This document shows, piece by piece, positions 1-7,773 of a stretch of DNA of 64,000 nt. Position numbers and translations under genes: made by a program. Under the pieces are notes generated by a model. It saw nothing but the letters and a program-made list of their open reading frames with translations. It was not told where the DNA came from and did no database searches. Source of the DNA: Ruminococcus callidus (GTDB lineage Bacteria > Bacillota > Clostridia > Oscillospirales > Ruminococcaceae); assembly GCF_020709055.1 (NCBI RefSeq), contig NZ_JAJFCK010000011.1, forward strand, positions 23,550-87,549, in the 5' to 3' direction. Within the stretch, counting starts at the first letter, position 1, and the number at the start of each line of letters is the position of its first letter.

Positions 1-1215
1 AGGCTTAACCGATAGCACTTTCGCCTCCTGCAAAAGCAACTCTCTCTGATTGGGAAGAATTTCCGCTGCGGTCATTTGCAGCAGCGTATGAAGGATCACG
101 CCGATGCGTGGTCCTTTTTTGATGCCGATCTCAAGAAGATCAGCGCCGTTGACTGCCAAATCTTTCAGACGAAAGCAGATGGGGCTGGCGAGGGTTTCTG
201 TTAAGCACTGCTTCGCCCGCTGCGACTGTGCCTTAGGAATGTGCTGATCTGCTGCCCATAGCAGGATGTGTTTTTGCAGCAGGGATGGCTTTGTTGTGAG
301 CAGCAGGCAGCGCATATCACGCGCCATCTCCGGAATGGGTGTGTTTCGCAGCTGAAGCAATGCGGTAATCTCCTGGATTTGTTTCCGCTCCATGTGAAGA
401 CGCAGAAGCATGTTTCGTGCGGTTTTGCTGGGAATGTCGTAAAGACAGGCTGCCCAGCGCAGAACACATTCCGCCGGAACGGCTTTTATTCGAGATAGCG
501 CTTGTTCCCACGGCACAGATTCCAATTCCGGAAACAGCAGCATCCAAACATCAGAAAACGCTCGAAGAATCACTGTCGGGTCAGGTGCAGCCAGCAGCTT
601 ACAACACTCTGAAGCAATACGCTCTACAGAAATCTGGCGCAGTGTGGGGGCGAGAAGATGCGAAGCTCGTGCCGTCTCCGGATCCAGCTGCATAGCATAG
701 ACCGCAGCAAAGCGAAGGCCCCGCAGAATGCGGAGCGCATCCTCACGGAAACGCTGTTCCGGTTTTCCGACGCAGCGGATTATCTTTTGCTGCAAATCCG
801 CTGCGCCGTGGTATAAGTCCACCAGCCCATGCTGGGGATGGTATGCCATGGCGTTAATGGTAAAATCACGCCGGCGCAAGTCCTCCCTCAGACTTCGCAC
901 AAAGTATACCTGCTCCGGATGGCGCCCGTCAGCATAGGTGCCGTCAATACGGTATGTTGTGATTTCATATGGCACGCTGTCCCACAGCACTGCAATTGTC
1001 CCATGCTTTTCGCCAGCGGTGATAAGCGGACGATCCGAGAAACACGTACAGATCTCTTGCGGCAGTGCGCTGGTGCAGAGATCCCAGTCGTGCGGTGTGC
1101 GCCCGCAGAGCATGTCACGCACACATCCGCCTACAGCATACGCCTCATAGCCATGGGATTCTAGGCGCTGAATGATGGCGCAAACGGTATCAGGAATGGA
1201 AAATGTGAGAGTCAT
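1..1215 (-). CDS. cca: CCA tRNA nucleotidyltransferase (5' part, runs off the left edge)
   Basis: Adds or repairs the 3'-terminal CCA of tRNAs using CTP and ATP. The visible 405 codons show the class II nucleotidyltransferase head: GGCVRD at about residues 29-34, the metal-binding pair D-W-D at 43-45, then RRRDFTINAMAY and a ligand-binding segment with RFREDALRILRGLRFAA. A helical neck and body follow. No stop codon occurs before base 1, so the C-terminus lies outside the window. The start at 1215 is the ATG opening the conserved head; upstream DNA is short and divergent to the thioesterase gene. Bacteria with this single enzyme do both C and A addition, whereas some split it; which applies here cannot be told from head motifs alone. 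Confidence 0.92.
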   Translation of the reverse strand, partial: MTLTFSIPDTVCAIIQRLESHGYEAYAVGGCVRDMLCGRTPHDWDLCTSALPQEICTCFSDRPLITAGEKHGTIAVLWDSVPYEITTYRIDGTYADGRHPEQVYFVRSLREDLRRRDFTINAMAYHPQHGLVDLYHGAADLQQKIIRCVGKPEQRFREDALRILRGLRFAAVYAMQLDPETARASHLLAPTLRQISVERIASECCKLLAAPDPTVILRAFSDVWMLLFPELESVPWEQALSRIKAVPAECVLRWAACLYDIPSKTARNMLLRLHMERKQIQEITALLQLRNTPIPEMARDMRCLLLTTKPSLLQKHILLWAADQHIPKAQSQRAKQCLTETLASPICFRLKDLAVNGADLLEIGIKKGPRIGVILHTLLQMTAAEILPNQRELLLQEAKVLSVKP

Positions 1216-1340
1216 AATTCGTTCATCTCCAAGTTCAAAAATGCTTTTTACAGAATGTCCACAAAAACAGGTGGCATTTATTCAAAAAATATGCTATGCT
1301 ATTAGAAAAGAAATCGGCGCTTAGAAAAGGAGTACAGAAG

Positions 1341-1787
1341 ATGCAGATTACACCGTATACACGAATGGTTTTCTATCACGAAACCGACCGCATGGACATT
1401 GTCAATCATTCCAATTACATCCATATGACAGAAGAGGCACGTGTGGACTTCATGGGAAAGATCGGCGTGGGATATCAGGAAATGGAGGATCAGGGGCTGA
1501 TGCTGCCGGTTCTGGGTGTCTCCTGCACCTATAAGAATTCGCTGCACTTTGGCGAGCATCTCGCAGTGTACTCTTATATCACGAAGTACAACGGTTTTAA
1601 GCTGGAACTCCGCTATGATATCTATTGTGTGGAAACCGGAAAGCTCTGCGCAGTGGCAACGTCCTCCCATTGCTTTACCGACACTAAGATCAAGCCCATG
1701 CGCATCGCCGACAAGTATCCGGAAATCCATGCGTTCTTTTTGAAGGCCAAGGAAGTCACTTATGAAAAAGACGCAGCACAGGAATAA
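1341..1787 (+). CDS. Acyl-CoA thioesterase, 4HBT/YbgC-like hotdog protein
   Basis: A 148-residue single hotdog-fold protein of the 4-hydroxybenzoyl-CoA thioesterase (YbgC/FadM) type, which hydrolyses acyl-CoA thioesters in the cytoplasm. The N-terminus has the family signature with an acidic residue, DRMDIVNHSNYIHMTEEAR, corresponding to the catalytic Asp loop. The later core FGEHLAVYSYITKYNGFKLELRYDIY matches the hotdog sheet. I start it at the ATG at 1341 because AAAAGGAG lies about 8 bases upstream; an in-frame start at 1296 lacks a ribosome site. It has no obvious functional partner nearby: cca is divergent and the amidohydrolase converges. The physiological acyl-CoA substrate cannot be read from sequence. 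Confidence 0.82.
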   Translation: MQITPYTRMVFYHETDRMDIVNHSNYIHMTEEARVDFMGKIGVGYQEMEDQGLMLPVLGVSCTYKNSLHFGEHLAVYSYITKYNGFKLELRYDIYCVETGKLCAVATSSHCFTDTKIKPMRIADKYPEIHAFFLKAKEVTYEKDAAQE

Positions 1788-1862
1788 TTGCGTTTGATAT
1801 CACATGGTACAAGAAAAGCGATGGAGAATCCGAACGGAATCGGTTTTCCACCGCTTTTTCTG

Positions 1863-2660
1863 TCAGTGATTGTTTCGCACGGTTTGATATAGATCAGCAT
1901 ACAGCGCGGTCTGGCTGTCCCGATAGGTCGGGAACGCCTGCCGGAATTCGGCGACGTCGCTGTCCACAGTGACATACGCCAGCTGTTCCGCAGAGCCGCA
2001 GTCCAGACGCACAGTTCCCTCCGGGTCTACAAGCTGACTGCCGCCTACAAACTGCAAGTCACCCTGTGTCCCAACACAGTTAACACCCAGCAGGTAGACC
2101 TGATTTTCAATAGCACGTGCTTGCAGAAGGATCTGCCAGTGGCGGCTTCGGCGGGAGAGCCAGTTTGCCGGCACGAAAATCAGCGCAGCGCTTCGGGCAG
2201 CAATGCGGAACACCTCCGGGAACCGCAGGTCATAGCAGATCAGGACGCTGACAGGAATGCCAGAGATCGTAGCGTGTGCCAGCTGTGTTCCTTTTTGGAA
2301 AAAGCGGTCTTCCTGACAATAGGAGAACGGGTGGATTTTGGTGTAGTCCAAACAGGATTCGCCGTCTGGGGTTAGAATGGTGTAGTGGTTTTTTCCTCTG
2401 CCGTCAGATTCAGCGGAAGTCCAGCCGAATCCAATGTGGATACGGTGCTGCTTGGCTGCCGTTTGCATTCGTTGGAAGATGGTTTCTGCTGCTGCAAACT
2501 GAAGTTGCAAGTGGTTGGAAAATCCGGTAAAGCTCGTCTCCGGGAACAAGATCAGTTCCGCCTGATTGAAGGCTGCTTCGGCAATCCAGCGTTCTGCTTT
2601 TTGCAGATTATATGCAGGATCGTCTTGCCGAATTTCTGTCTGTGCGACTGCGATTTTCAA
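1863..2660 (-). CDS. Carbon-nitrogen hydrolase (nitrilase superfamily, omega-amidase-like)
   Basis: A 265-residue cytoplasmic amidohydrolase of the nitrilase superfamily. The Glu-Lys-Cys triad is visible: Glu in ELILFPETSFTGF, Lys in DYTKIHPFSY and the nucleophile Cys in VLICYDLRFPEVFR. The closest known group by motif spacing is YafV/Nit2 omega-amidase, which deamidates alpha-ketoglutaramate or ketosuccinamate in glutamine and methionine salvage; that substrate is an inference. The start is a TTG at 2660 with AAGGAG 8 bases upstream; the nearby ATG is out of frame and stops after three codons. It follows the dacF-like gene by 17 bases on the same strand, so the two are probably cotranscribed. 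Confidence 0.85.
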   Translation of the reverse strand: MKIAVAQTEIRQDDPAYNLQKAERWIAEAAFNQAELILFPETSFTGFSNHLQLQFAAAETIFQRMQTAAKQHRIHIGFGWTSAESDGRGKNHYTILTPDGESCLDYTKIHPFSYCQEDRFFQKGTQLAHATISGIPVSVLICYDLRFPEVFRIAARSAALIFVPANWLSRRSRHWQILLQARAIENQVYLLGVNCVGTQGDLQFVGGSQLVDPEGTVRLDCGSAEQLAYVTVDSDVAEFRQAFPTYRDSQTALYADLYQTVRNNH

Positions 2661-2677
2661 ATGCTCATCTCCTTAAA

Positions 2678-4207
2678 TCAATGGCGGGGACCTGTGGTTT
2701 CTTTTTCCGATTCCGGTTTTTCGGCTGATGCAGACTCGTGGGACTCCGGACCATGATAAAAGACCGTTTCCGAGCGCTTCCAGTTCTGCTGTTTTTTCGG
2801 TGCTTCGAACTCCGTGACGTGGGGAATCAGATGAATGGGGTCTTCCGGCCGGACACTGCGTTTTGCACGGTAGGAGGCATAGATGCACAGGGCGATGTAT
2901 AGCACAGTCAAAACACTTCCGCCAATCAGTCCGTAGCGAAACCACGGGGAGTGCGGGAAGTTTTGCAGGGCGTAGGCGTTAAACTTGGAGAACGAGCGGT
3001 CTATATTGCTGACGGCAACAAGCGGTACAGTGGCGATAACCTCGCCGGAGAATTTCAGTTCCATGGTGCCCAGCTGCTCCCCTGCCTTGACCGGTGCCTG
3101 AACATTTTTCTCCAGCTGAATGGTTTTTTGTACCGCTGTTGTGTCCACATCGCTGCACCAGAGCAGCACACAGTTTTCCTTGGGATGTACCAGAACATAA
3201 GTGTTTCCATCAGAGTTCATCACAGGAACCTCGGCAATCTCTTCGTCCTTTTCCAGCAATGTGACATAGGACAGACTTTGAAATGCCCAGTTCAGCAGAT
3301 TGGTGGCATCTTCGATGTGGTAATAGGTCAGCTCGTCGTTCTCGTCCACAAACGGCGCATTCAGGAGGATGACCAGATAGGAGTTGCCCTCCTGCGTTGC
3401 CTCTGTGATAATGCTCCGTCCGGTTTTGGTAAGGTTGCCGGTTTTGATGCCTTTGGAACCCTTGTAGTAATAGTTGCTGGTCTCCTGTGTCATGGCGTTT
3501 GCCTGTGTCCATGTCCAAGCGGAAGCATCCGGATGGTTGGTGGCGTTCGAGATGCTGGGCGAAAATGTGACGGCAGTTGCGATTTCTTCGAACTCATCGA
3601 TTTGCAGCGCATAATTGGTGATGAGCAGCATGTCCCGTGCAGTTGTCAGCTGTCTGCTGTCGTAAAGACCGGTGGGATTGGTGAATGTCGTTGCGGTACA
3701 GCCGATCTCCGCAGCTTTGTCATTCATCTCCTGCACGAACGTGTTGATCTCTCCGTCGCCGAAATAGTCCGCCAGAACCAGCGCAGACTCACAGGAGGAT
3801 GTCAGCATCAGGGCGTACAGCAACTCCCGCACACTCAGCACATCGCCGTTGTAAATATCGGCGTAGCGGAGATCGTCGGCATATTCATATGCATAGAGCG
3901 GGGCATACAGCTCATTGTTCACGGTGATCTTGGTGCCGTCGAGATCAGAACAGGCTTCCATGACGACAATTGCAGTCATGATCTGCGTCAGATGTCCGGC
4001 AGCCTGCTGCTGATCGGCATTCTTTTCATACAGGATCTGTTCGGTATCCTGATTGTACAAAATGGCTGCTGCACTATGCAGCGTGATGTCGGGGGTGAAA
4101 GTATATGCATTGGTGCACAGTGCAGACTCGGAGAGCAGCAGAACACCGGCAATCAAACAGGAAACAACTCCTGCAAAGGTTCTTTTTGTCAAATGGAATA
4201 GGCGCAT
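2678..4207 (-). CDS. DacF/PBP5-like protein lacking the catalytic SxxK (pseudo-DD-carboxypeptidase)
   Basis: A 509-residue exported protein with the fold of low-molecular-weight penicillin-binding proteins (D-alanyl-D-alanine carboxypeptidases). A signal segment covers about residues 11-31, the transpeptidase-like domain about 42-320, a C-terminal beta domain follows, and one transmembrane helix (YGLIGGSVLTVLYIALCIY) precedes a basic tail. The nucleophile motif, usually S-x-x-K before IMTA, reads H72-L-T-Q75. The second motif S-x-N reads S138-C-E140. Only K255-T-G257 is kept. It therefore should not cleave muropeptides through the acyl-serine route; a structural or peptidoglycan-sensing role is an inference. 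ATG at 4207 has GGAGGG upstream; a TTG one codon earlier is possible. Confidence 0.85.
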   Translation of the reverse strand: MRLFHLTKRTFAGVVSCLIAGVLLLSESALCTNAYTFTPDITLHSAAAILYNQDTEQILYEKNADQQQAAGHLTQIMTAIVVMEACSDLDGTKITVNNELYAPLYAYEYADDLRYADIYNGDVLSVRELLYALMLTSSCESALVLADYFGDGEINTFVQEMNDKAAEIGCTATTFTNPTGLYDSRQLTTARDMLLITNYALQIDEFEEIATAVTFSPSISNATNHPDASAWTWTQANAMTQETSNYYYKGSKGIKTGNLTKTGRSIITEATQEGNSYLVILLNAPFVDENDELTYYHIEDATNLLNWAFQSLSYVTLLEKDEEIAEVPVMNSDGNTYVLVHPKENCVLLWCSDVDTTAVQKTIQLEKNVQAPVKAGEQLGTMELKFSGEVIATVPLVAVSNIDRSFSKFNAYALQNFPHSPWFRYGLIGGSVLTVLYIALCIYASYRAKRSVRPEDPIHLIPHVTEFEAPKKQQNWKRSETVFYHGPESHESASAEKPESEKETTGPRH

Positions 4208-4421
4208 CAAGTGCAGTCCCTCCTCAAAATTCTTTTATAGTGAAAGTAAAAACAATCCCACATACTATTATAGCAAAAAATTTTCGATTCGAAAAGACTT
4301 TTTCTAAAATTATATTTACCTTTTTCTAAGAATGTGATAAAATAACTTTATAGGCACTGCAAACAAGAGATTTCATAGGTTTCTGTGAAACATAGTTAAG
4401 GATGATAAGGAGGTTTCTCTT
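4208..4421. other. AT-rich divergent intergenic region
   Basis: The 214 bases between the divergent dacF-like and metallophosphoesterase genes are very AT-rich. A good minus-strand -10 box (TATAAT) lies at about 4266-4271 for the dacF-like gene, without a convincing -35. No structured RNA or reading frame was recognised. Confidence 0.4.
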
Positions 4422-5150
4422 TTGGTATATATTACAGGAGATATGCACGGCGATCTGTCACGGTTTAAGGATCCTGTGTTCAAAAAAATGAAAGCGGGCG
4501 ATGTGCTCATCGTCTGCGGCGATTTTGGATTTATCTGGGACGGCTCCCGTCAGGAGCAAATGGCACTGCGGAAGCTGCGGGAGAAGCCATTTACCATTGC
4601 TTTCGTGGACGGCTGTCACGAGAATTTCGACATTCTGGAACATCGTTTCCGCACTGTTCGGTGGCGTGGCGGTATGGCGCATCTCATTGCACCGAATATT
4701 TTCCACATGATGCGTGGGGAGATCTTCACCATTGATGACCGCACATTTTTTGCATTTGGCGGCGGGCACAGTCAGGATTTCGAATTCCGGCAGGGCACCC
4801 GCAACTGGTGGCAGCGGGAACAGCCCACGCACAGCGAGATTCGTCGTGCCATCCACAATCTAAATTTGCACGATGCAAAGGTGGATTACATTATCACACA
4901 CGAGCCGCCTGCTTCTCTGAAGGACTGTTTGGGTGTGGACATGCAGCAGCGTCTGGAAATTCACACGTTTTTCGAGGATATTATCAAGCAGTGCGAATAC
5001 CGCAAGTGGTTCTTTGGCAAATGCCACATGGATCGGTTCATTCCCATGAAGTTCTACGCAATGTTTGAAGATGTACTTCCGGTGGAACCCGAGGACTGGA
5101 AAACGCCTGTGAAAAAACCGGCAAAGAAAAAAAAGAAGAAAGCTGAATAA
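4422..5150 (+). CDS. Calcineurin-like metallophosphoesterase
   Basis: A 242-residue soluble phosphoesterase. The metal-binding motifs appear in order: GDMHGD near residues 6-11, GDFGF near 33-37, GCHEN near 64-68 and THEPP near 160, as in calcineurin-like enzymes acting on phosphomonoesters or diesters. The final segment is lysine-rich (about eight Lys in the last fifteen residues), which could bind nucleic acid or membrane; this is speculation. The start codon is TTG at 4422, with AAGGAGG about 8 bases upstream and no alternative ATG until inside the first metal motif. It stands alone, with a terminator directly behind it. The substrate is not deducible. Confidence 0.85.
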   Translation: MVYITGDMHGDLSRFKDPVFKKMKAGDVLIVCGDFGFIWDGSRQEQMALRKLREKPFTIAFVDGCHENFDILEHRFRTVRWRGGMAHLIAPNIFHMMRGEIFTIDDRTFFAFGGGHSQDFEFRQGTRNWWQREQPTHSEIRRAIHNLNLHDAKVDYIITHEPPASLKDCLGVDMQQRLEIHTFFEDIIKQCEYRKWFFGKCHMDRFIPMKFYAMFEDVLPVEPEDWKTPVKKPAKKKKKKAE

Positions 5151-5153
5151 CCG

Positions 5154-5195
5154 AAAAAGGCCGGCCGTTCCAGAACAGGAACAGCCGACCTTTTA
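5154..5195. terminator. Bidirectional terminator
   Basis: A 17-bp stem with only G-U exceptions joins AAAAGGCCGGCCGTTCC to GGAACAGCCGACCTTTT, flanked by A- and T-runs. It serves the metallophosphoesterase gene and, on the other strand, the convergent EF-G-like gene. Confidence 0.85.
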
Positions 5196-5231
5196 TATTT
5201 TGGAGAGAAACTGAGCGTATTTCAATGCAGA

Positions 5232-7286
5232 TTATTCCGATGCAGCGGCAATGACTTCGGTCATGAGGTTGGCAGGGAGCTGCTCATAGCGGACGGGGGT
5301 AAGGGTAAATACCCCCTCGCCCTGTGTCATCTGGCGCAGCTGCATTGCAAAGTCTGCCATTTCACGCAGCGGAACTTCTGCCAGAATGGTAGTCATGCCG
5401 TCTTCGTCAGACGGATTCATACCAAGAACTCTGCCCCGGCGCTTGTTCAGGTCGCCCATGATGTCGCCGGTGTTGTCGTCGGGGATGGATACCTCCAGAC
5501 TGCCGATGGGTTCCAGCAGTGTCGGTTCTGCCTGCTTCATGCCCTCTTTGTAGGCAATGGAAGCTGCTGTCTTGAACGCCATTTCGGAGGAATCTACCGG
5601 ATGATAGGAACCGTCCACTAGAATTGCCTTGACGCCGACCACAGGGAATCCCGCCAGAACGCCCTTGGCCACAGACTCCTGCAATCCCTTTTCCACTGCC
5701 GGGAAGAAGTTTTTCGGAACGGCACCGCCGAACACCTTTTCTTCAAAGACCAGTTCGTCAGAGGGATACGGTTCAAATTCGATCCAAACGTCGCCGTACT
5801 GTCCGTGACCGCCGGACTGCTTCTTGTGTCTGCCCTGTACTTTGACTTTCTTTCGGATGGTTTCCCGATAGGCGATTTTGGGCACGGAGAGGACAACCTC
5901 CACACCGAAGTCGTTTTTCAGCTGGGAAACCACTGCTGCCAGATGCTGTTCACCCAGTCCGGACAGTATCATCTCTTTGGTCAGCGGATTCTGTTCATAA
6001 GAGAGGGTCTGATCTTCCTCCAGAAGCTTCTGAATTGCTCCGGCAACCTTTGCCTCATCCCCTCTTGCTGCCGGACGCACTGCCATGGAATAGCAGGACT
6101 TCGGGAAGCTTGCACGTGGCAGATTTACCACACGGCTATTGGCACAGAGTGTGTCGCCAGTGCTTGCAGAGAGTTTGGTGGTTGCAACAAGGTCGCCTGC
6201 CTCGGCACAGTCGGTTTCCTGCTGCTTCTTTCCGCAGAGGAAGAAGAGCTTACCGATTTTTTCAACGGAGCCGGTGGCAGCATTCACCAGTTCCGCTCCG
6301 GCTTTCAGTGTTCCGGAAACCACACGCAGCATGGACAGTTTTCCCACAAACGGGTCGGAGAGTGTCTGGTAAACCTGTGCGCAGACGGGTTCTCCGGCAG
6401 CGGGATGCAGAACGGTCAGTTCGCCGGATGCGGTTTCTGCCGGAATCTCGTCGGTCTCTCCGACGGTCGGAACCAGAAGTTCCAGCTCTTTGCAGAGCAG
6501 GTCAATGCCCTCCATATTCTGTGCGGAAACGCAGGCAACCGGTGTGATGGTGCCGTCTTTCATGCCCTTGTGGATACCGTCCACTCGCTCTTTCTGGGAG
6601 AACTCCTCGCCGGAGAAGAATTTTTCAAAGAGTTCCTCGTCAGTTTCCGCAACTGCCTCGGAGAATGCCTGAATCAAACCGTCTACCCGATAGCTTAGCT
6701 TCTCGGAGAGCTCTGCAGTGGGCATAGGGATTTCCTCTGCCTTTCCGTTCTGGTTATAGCGGTACGCTTTCATCTCAATAAGGTTGATGTAGGAGTCCAC
6801 CTTGCGGTCAACAATGACGGGAACGACCACAGGGCACACCGTCGGGCCAAACGTAGACTTCAAATCAGTCAGCACATTATAGAAATTGGCGTTCTCGTCG
6901 TCCAGCTTGGTGACAACAAACATCCGGGGTTTTCCTTCTGCCGCCCGATACGCCTTCTTTGTCCCTACACGAACGCCGGATTTTCCGGAAACTGTAATCA
7001 GAACACAATCCGCAGCAGAAATGCCCTGCACCATACTGCCTGCAAAATCGAACATGCCGGGGGTATCCAGCAGATTGATCTTCTGTCCGTTTTGCAGGAT
7101 GTGGCCTGTGGCTGTGTAAACGGAAGAGTGGCGTTTCATTTCCTCTGCGGTATAGTCGGAAACAGTGTTCCCTGCTGCAACGCTTCCCATGCGTTCGATT
7201 TGTCCTCCTTGATAGAGCAGCGCCTCCATCAGCGTGGTTTTTCCAGTTCCGGCATGACCGGCAAGTGCAATATTCTTTGTGATCAT
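5232..7286 (-). CDS. Elongation factor G-like GTPase (FusA2-type paralogue)
   Basis: A 684-residue translational GTPase with the full EF-G domain order. The G domain has the P-loop GHAGTGKT at residues 10-17, DTPGMFDFAG as G3 and TKLDDENA as G4. Domains II-III follow, then domain IV (HKKQSGGHGQYGDVWIEFEP) and domain V ending in EVIAAASE. Instead of the canonical EF-G switch I RGITI, it has KRHSSVYTAT, typical of the second, EF-G-like paralogue found in many bacteria rather than the housekeeping fusA of the rpsL-rpsG-fusA-tuf cluster. A role in recycling, stress translation or ribosome protection is possible but unproven. ATG at 7286 has AGGAGC 9 bases upstream; the upstream in-frame extension overlaps the promoter region. 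Confidence 0.88.
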   Translation of the reverse strand: MITKNIALAGHAGTGKTTLMEALLYQGGQIERMGSVAAGNTVSDYTAEEMKRHSSVYTATGHILQNGQKINLLDTPGMFDFAGSMVQGISAADCVLITVSGKSGVRVGTKKAYRAAEGKPRMFVVTKLDDENANFYNVLTDLKSTFGPTVCPVVVPVIVDRKVDSYINLIEMKAYRYNQNGKAEEIPMPTAELSEKLSYRVDGLIQAFSEAVAETDEELFEKFFSGEEFSQKERVDGIHKGMKDGTITPVACVSAQNMEGIDLLCKELELLVPTVGETDEIPAETASGELTVLHPAAGEPVCAQVYQTLSDPFVGKLSMLRVVSGTLKAGAELVNAATGSVEKIGKLFFLCGKKQQETDCAEAGDLVATTKLSASTGDTLCANSRVVNLPRASFPKSCYSMAVRPAARGDEAKVAGAIQKLLEEDQTLSYEQNPLTKEMILSGLGEQHLAAVVSQLKNDFGVEVVLSVPKIAYRETIRKKVKVQGRHKKQSGGHGQYGDVWIEFEPYPSDELVFEEKVFGGAVPKNFFPAVEKGLQESVAKGVLAGFPVVGVKAILVDGSYHPVDSSEMAFKTAASIAYKEGMKQAEPTLLEPIGSLEVSIPDDNTGDIMGDLNKRRGRVLGMNPSDEDGMTTILAEVPLREMADFAMQLRQMTQGEGVFTLTPVRYEQLPANLMTEVIAAASE

Positions 7287-7408
7287 CTGTTTTCGCTCCT
7301 GTCTTTTTGAATTGTGATTCCTATCTGAATGTATGAGAAAAGCATATGAAATATGCCAGTTGACAGAAATCGTAAAGTTGACCAATATTTATTCAACCTC
7401 ACAATGGA

Positions 7409-7437
7409 ATTATAGCACATTTCACATCACAATGCAA
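7409..7437 (-). promoter_or_regulatory. Sigma-A promoter of the EF-G-like gene
   Basis: On the minus strand TTGCAT, 17 bases, then TATAAT; it faces the EF-G-like start at 7286 and leaves a leader of about 120 bases. Confidence 0.7.
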
Positions 7438-7519
7438 GCCTTTTTTGAAAAAATGCAGAATTTTTTTCACGGGATTTCGATAGCTGGTCAATGCCCGACG
7501 TTTTTTCCAAAAGTGATGC

Positions 7520-7548
7520 TTGACAATGGGACGAAAATCCGCTATAAT
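7520..7548 (+). promoter_or_regulatory. Consensus sigma-A promoter of the CNNM leader
   Basis: A perfect TTGACA-N17-TATAAT. Transcription should begin near 7555, about 220 bases before the CNNM start codon. Confidence 0.9.
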
Positions 7549-7554
7549 AATTGC

Positions 7555-7727
7555 AGCAAGCGAAAGCGTAGTATAAGGCTTTTGCAGAAGAGCAGGAGTG
7601 TGAGATTTGCATGGATGCCGCCGATGACAGCGACACGGATACTGCTGGGTATCATATACGATGGATCTTTTGGAATGATAGGCATAGTATGCGCCGGCTG
7701 CGGTGTTAGCTATGTCTTTTTGTGTTT
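7555..7727 (+). ncRNA. Structured leader ending in a terminator (candidate riboswitch/attenuator)
   Basis: Between a consensus promoter and the CNNM gene lies a stretch with several nested helices. CGAAAGC (7561-7567) can pair with GCTTTTG, GCAG...GTGT with ACAC...CTGC, and TATCAT with ATGATA. The final hairpin (7681-7716), GGCATAG with CTATGTC plus an inner GCGCCG/CGGTGT, is followed by TTTTTGTGTTT, an intrinsic terminator. The GATGCC segment near 7614 could alternatively pair with GGCAT of the terminator arm. I did not recognise the M-box, yybP-ykoY or NiCo consensus, nor tmRNA or SRP. It could equally be a free small RNA with read-through into the transporter gene. Confidence 0.55.
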
Positions 7728-7773
7728 ACGATTCGAATTTTTCTGATTTGACGAGAAGGAGTTTCATTCCAAA

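Noticed and set aside
2951..4201. Long plus-strand reading frame (416 codons) opposite the DacF-like gene
   Set aside because: Antisense shadow of a recognisable protein; no ribosome site or family motifs.
7333..7746. 137-codon frame covering the CNNM leader
   Set aside because: It starts before the leader promoter, has no ribosome site and spans the terminator hairpin.
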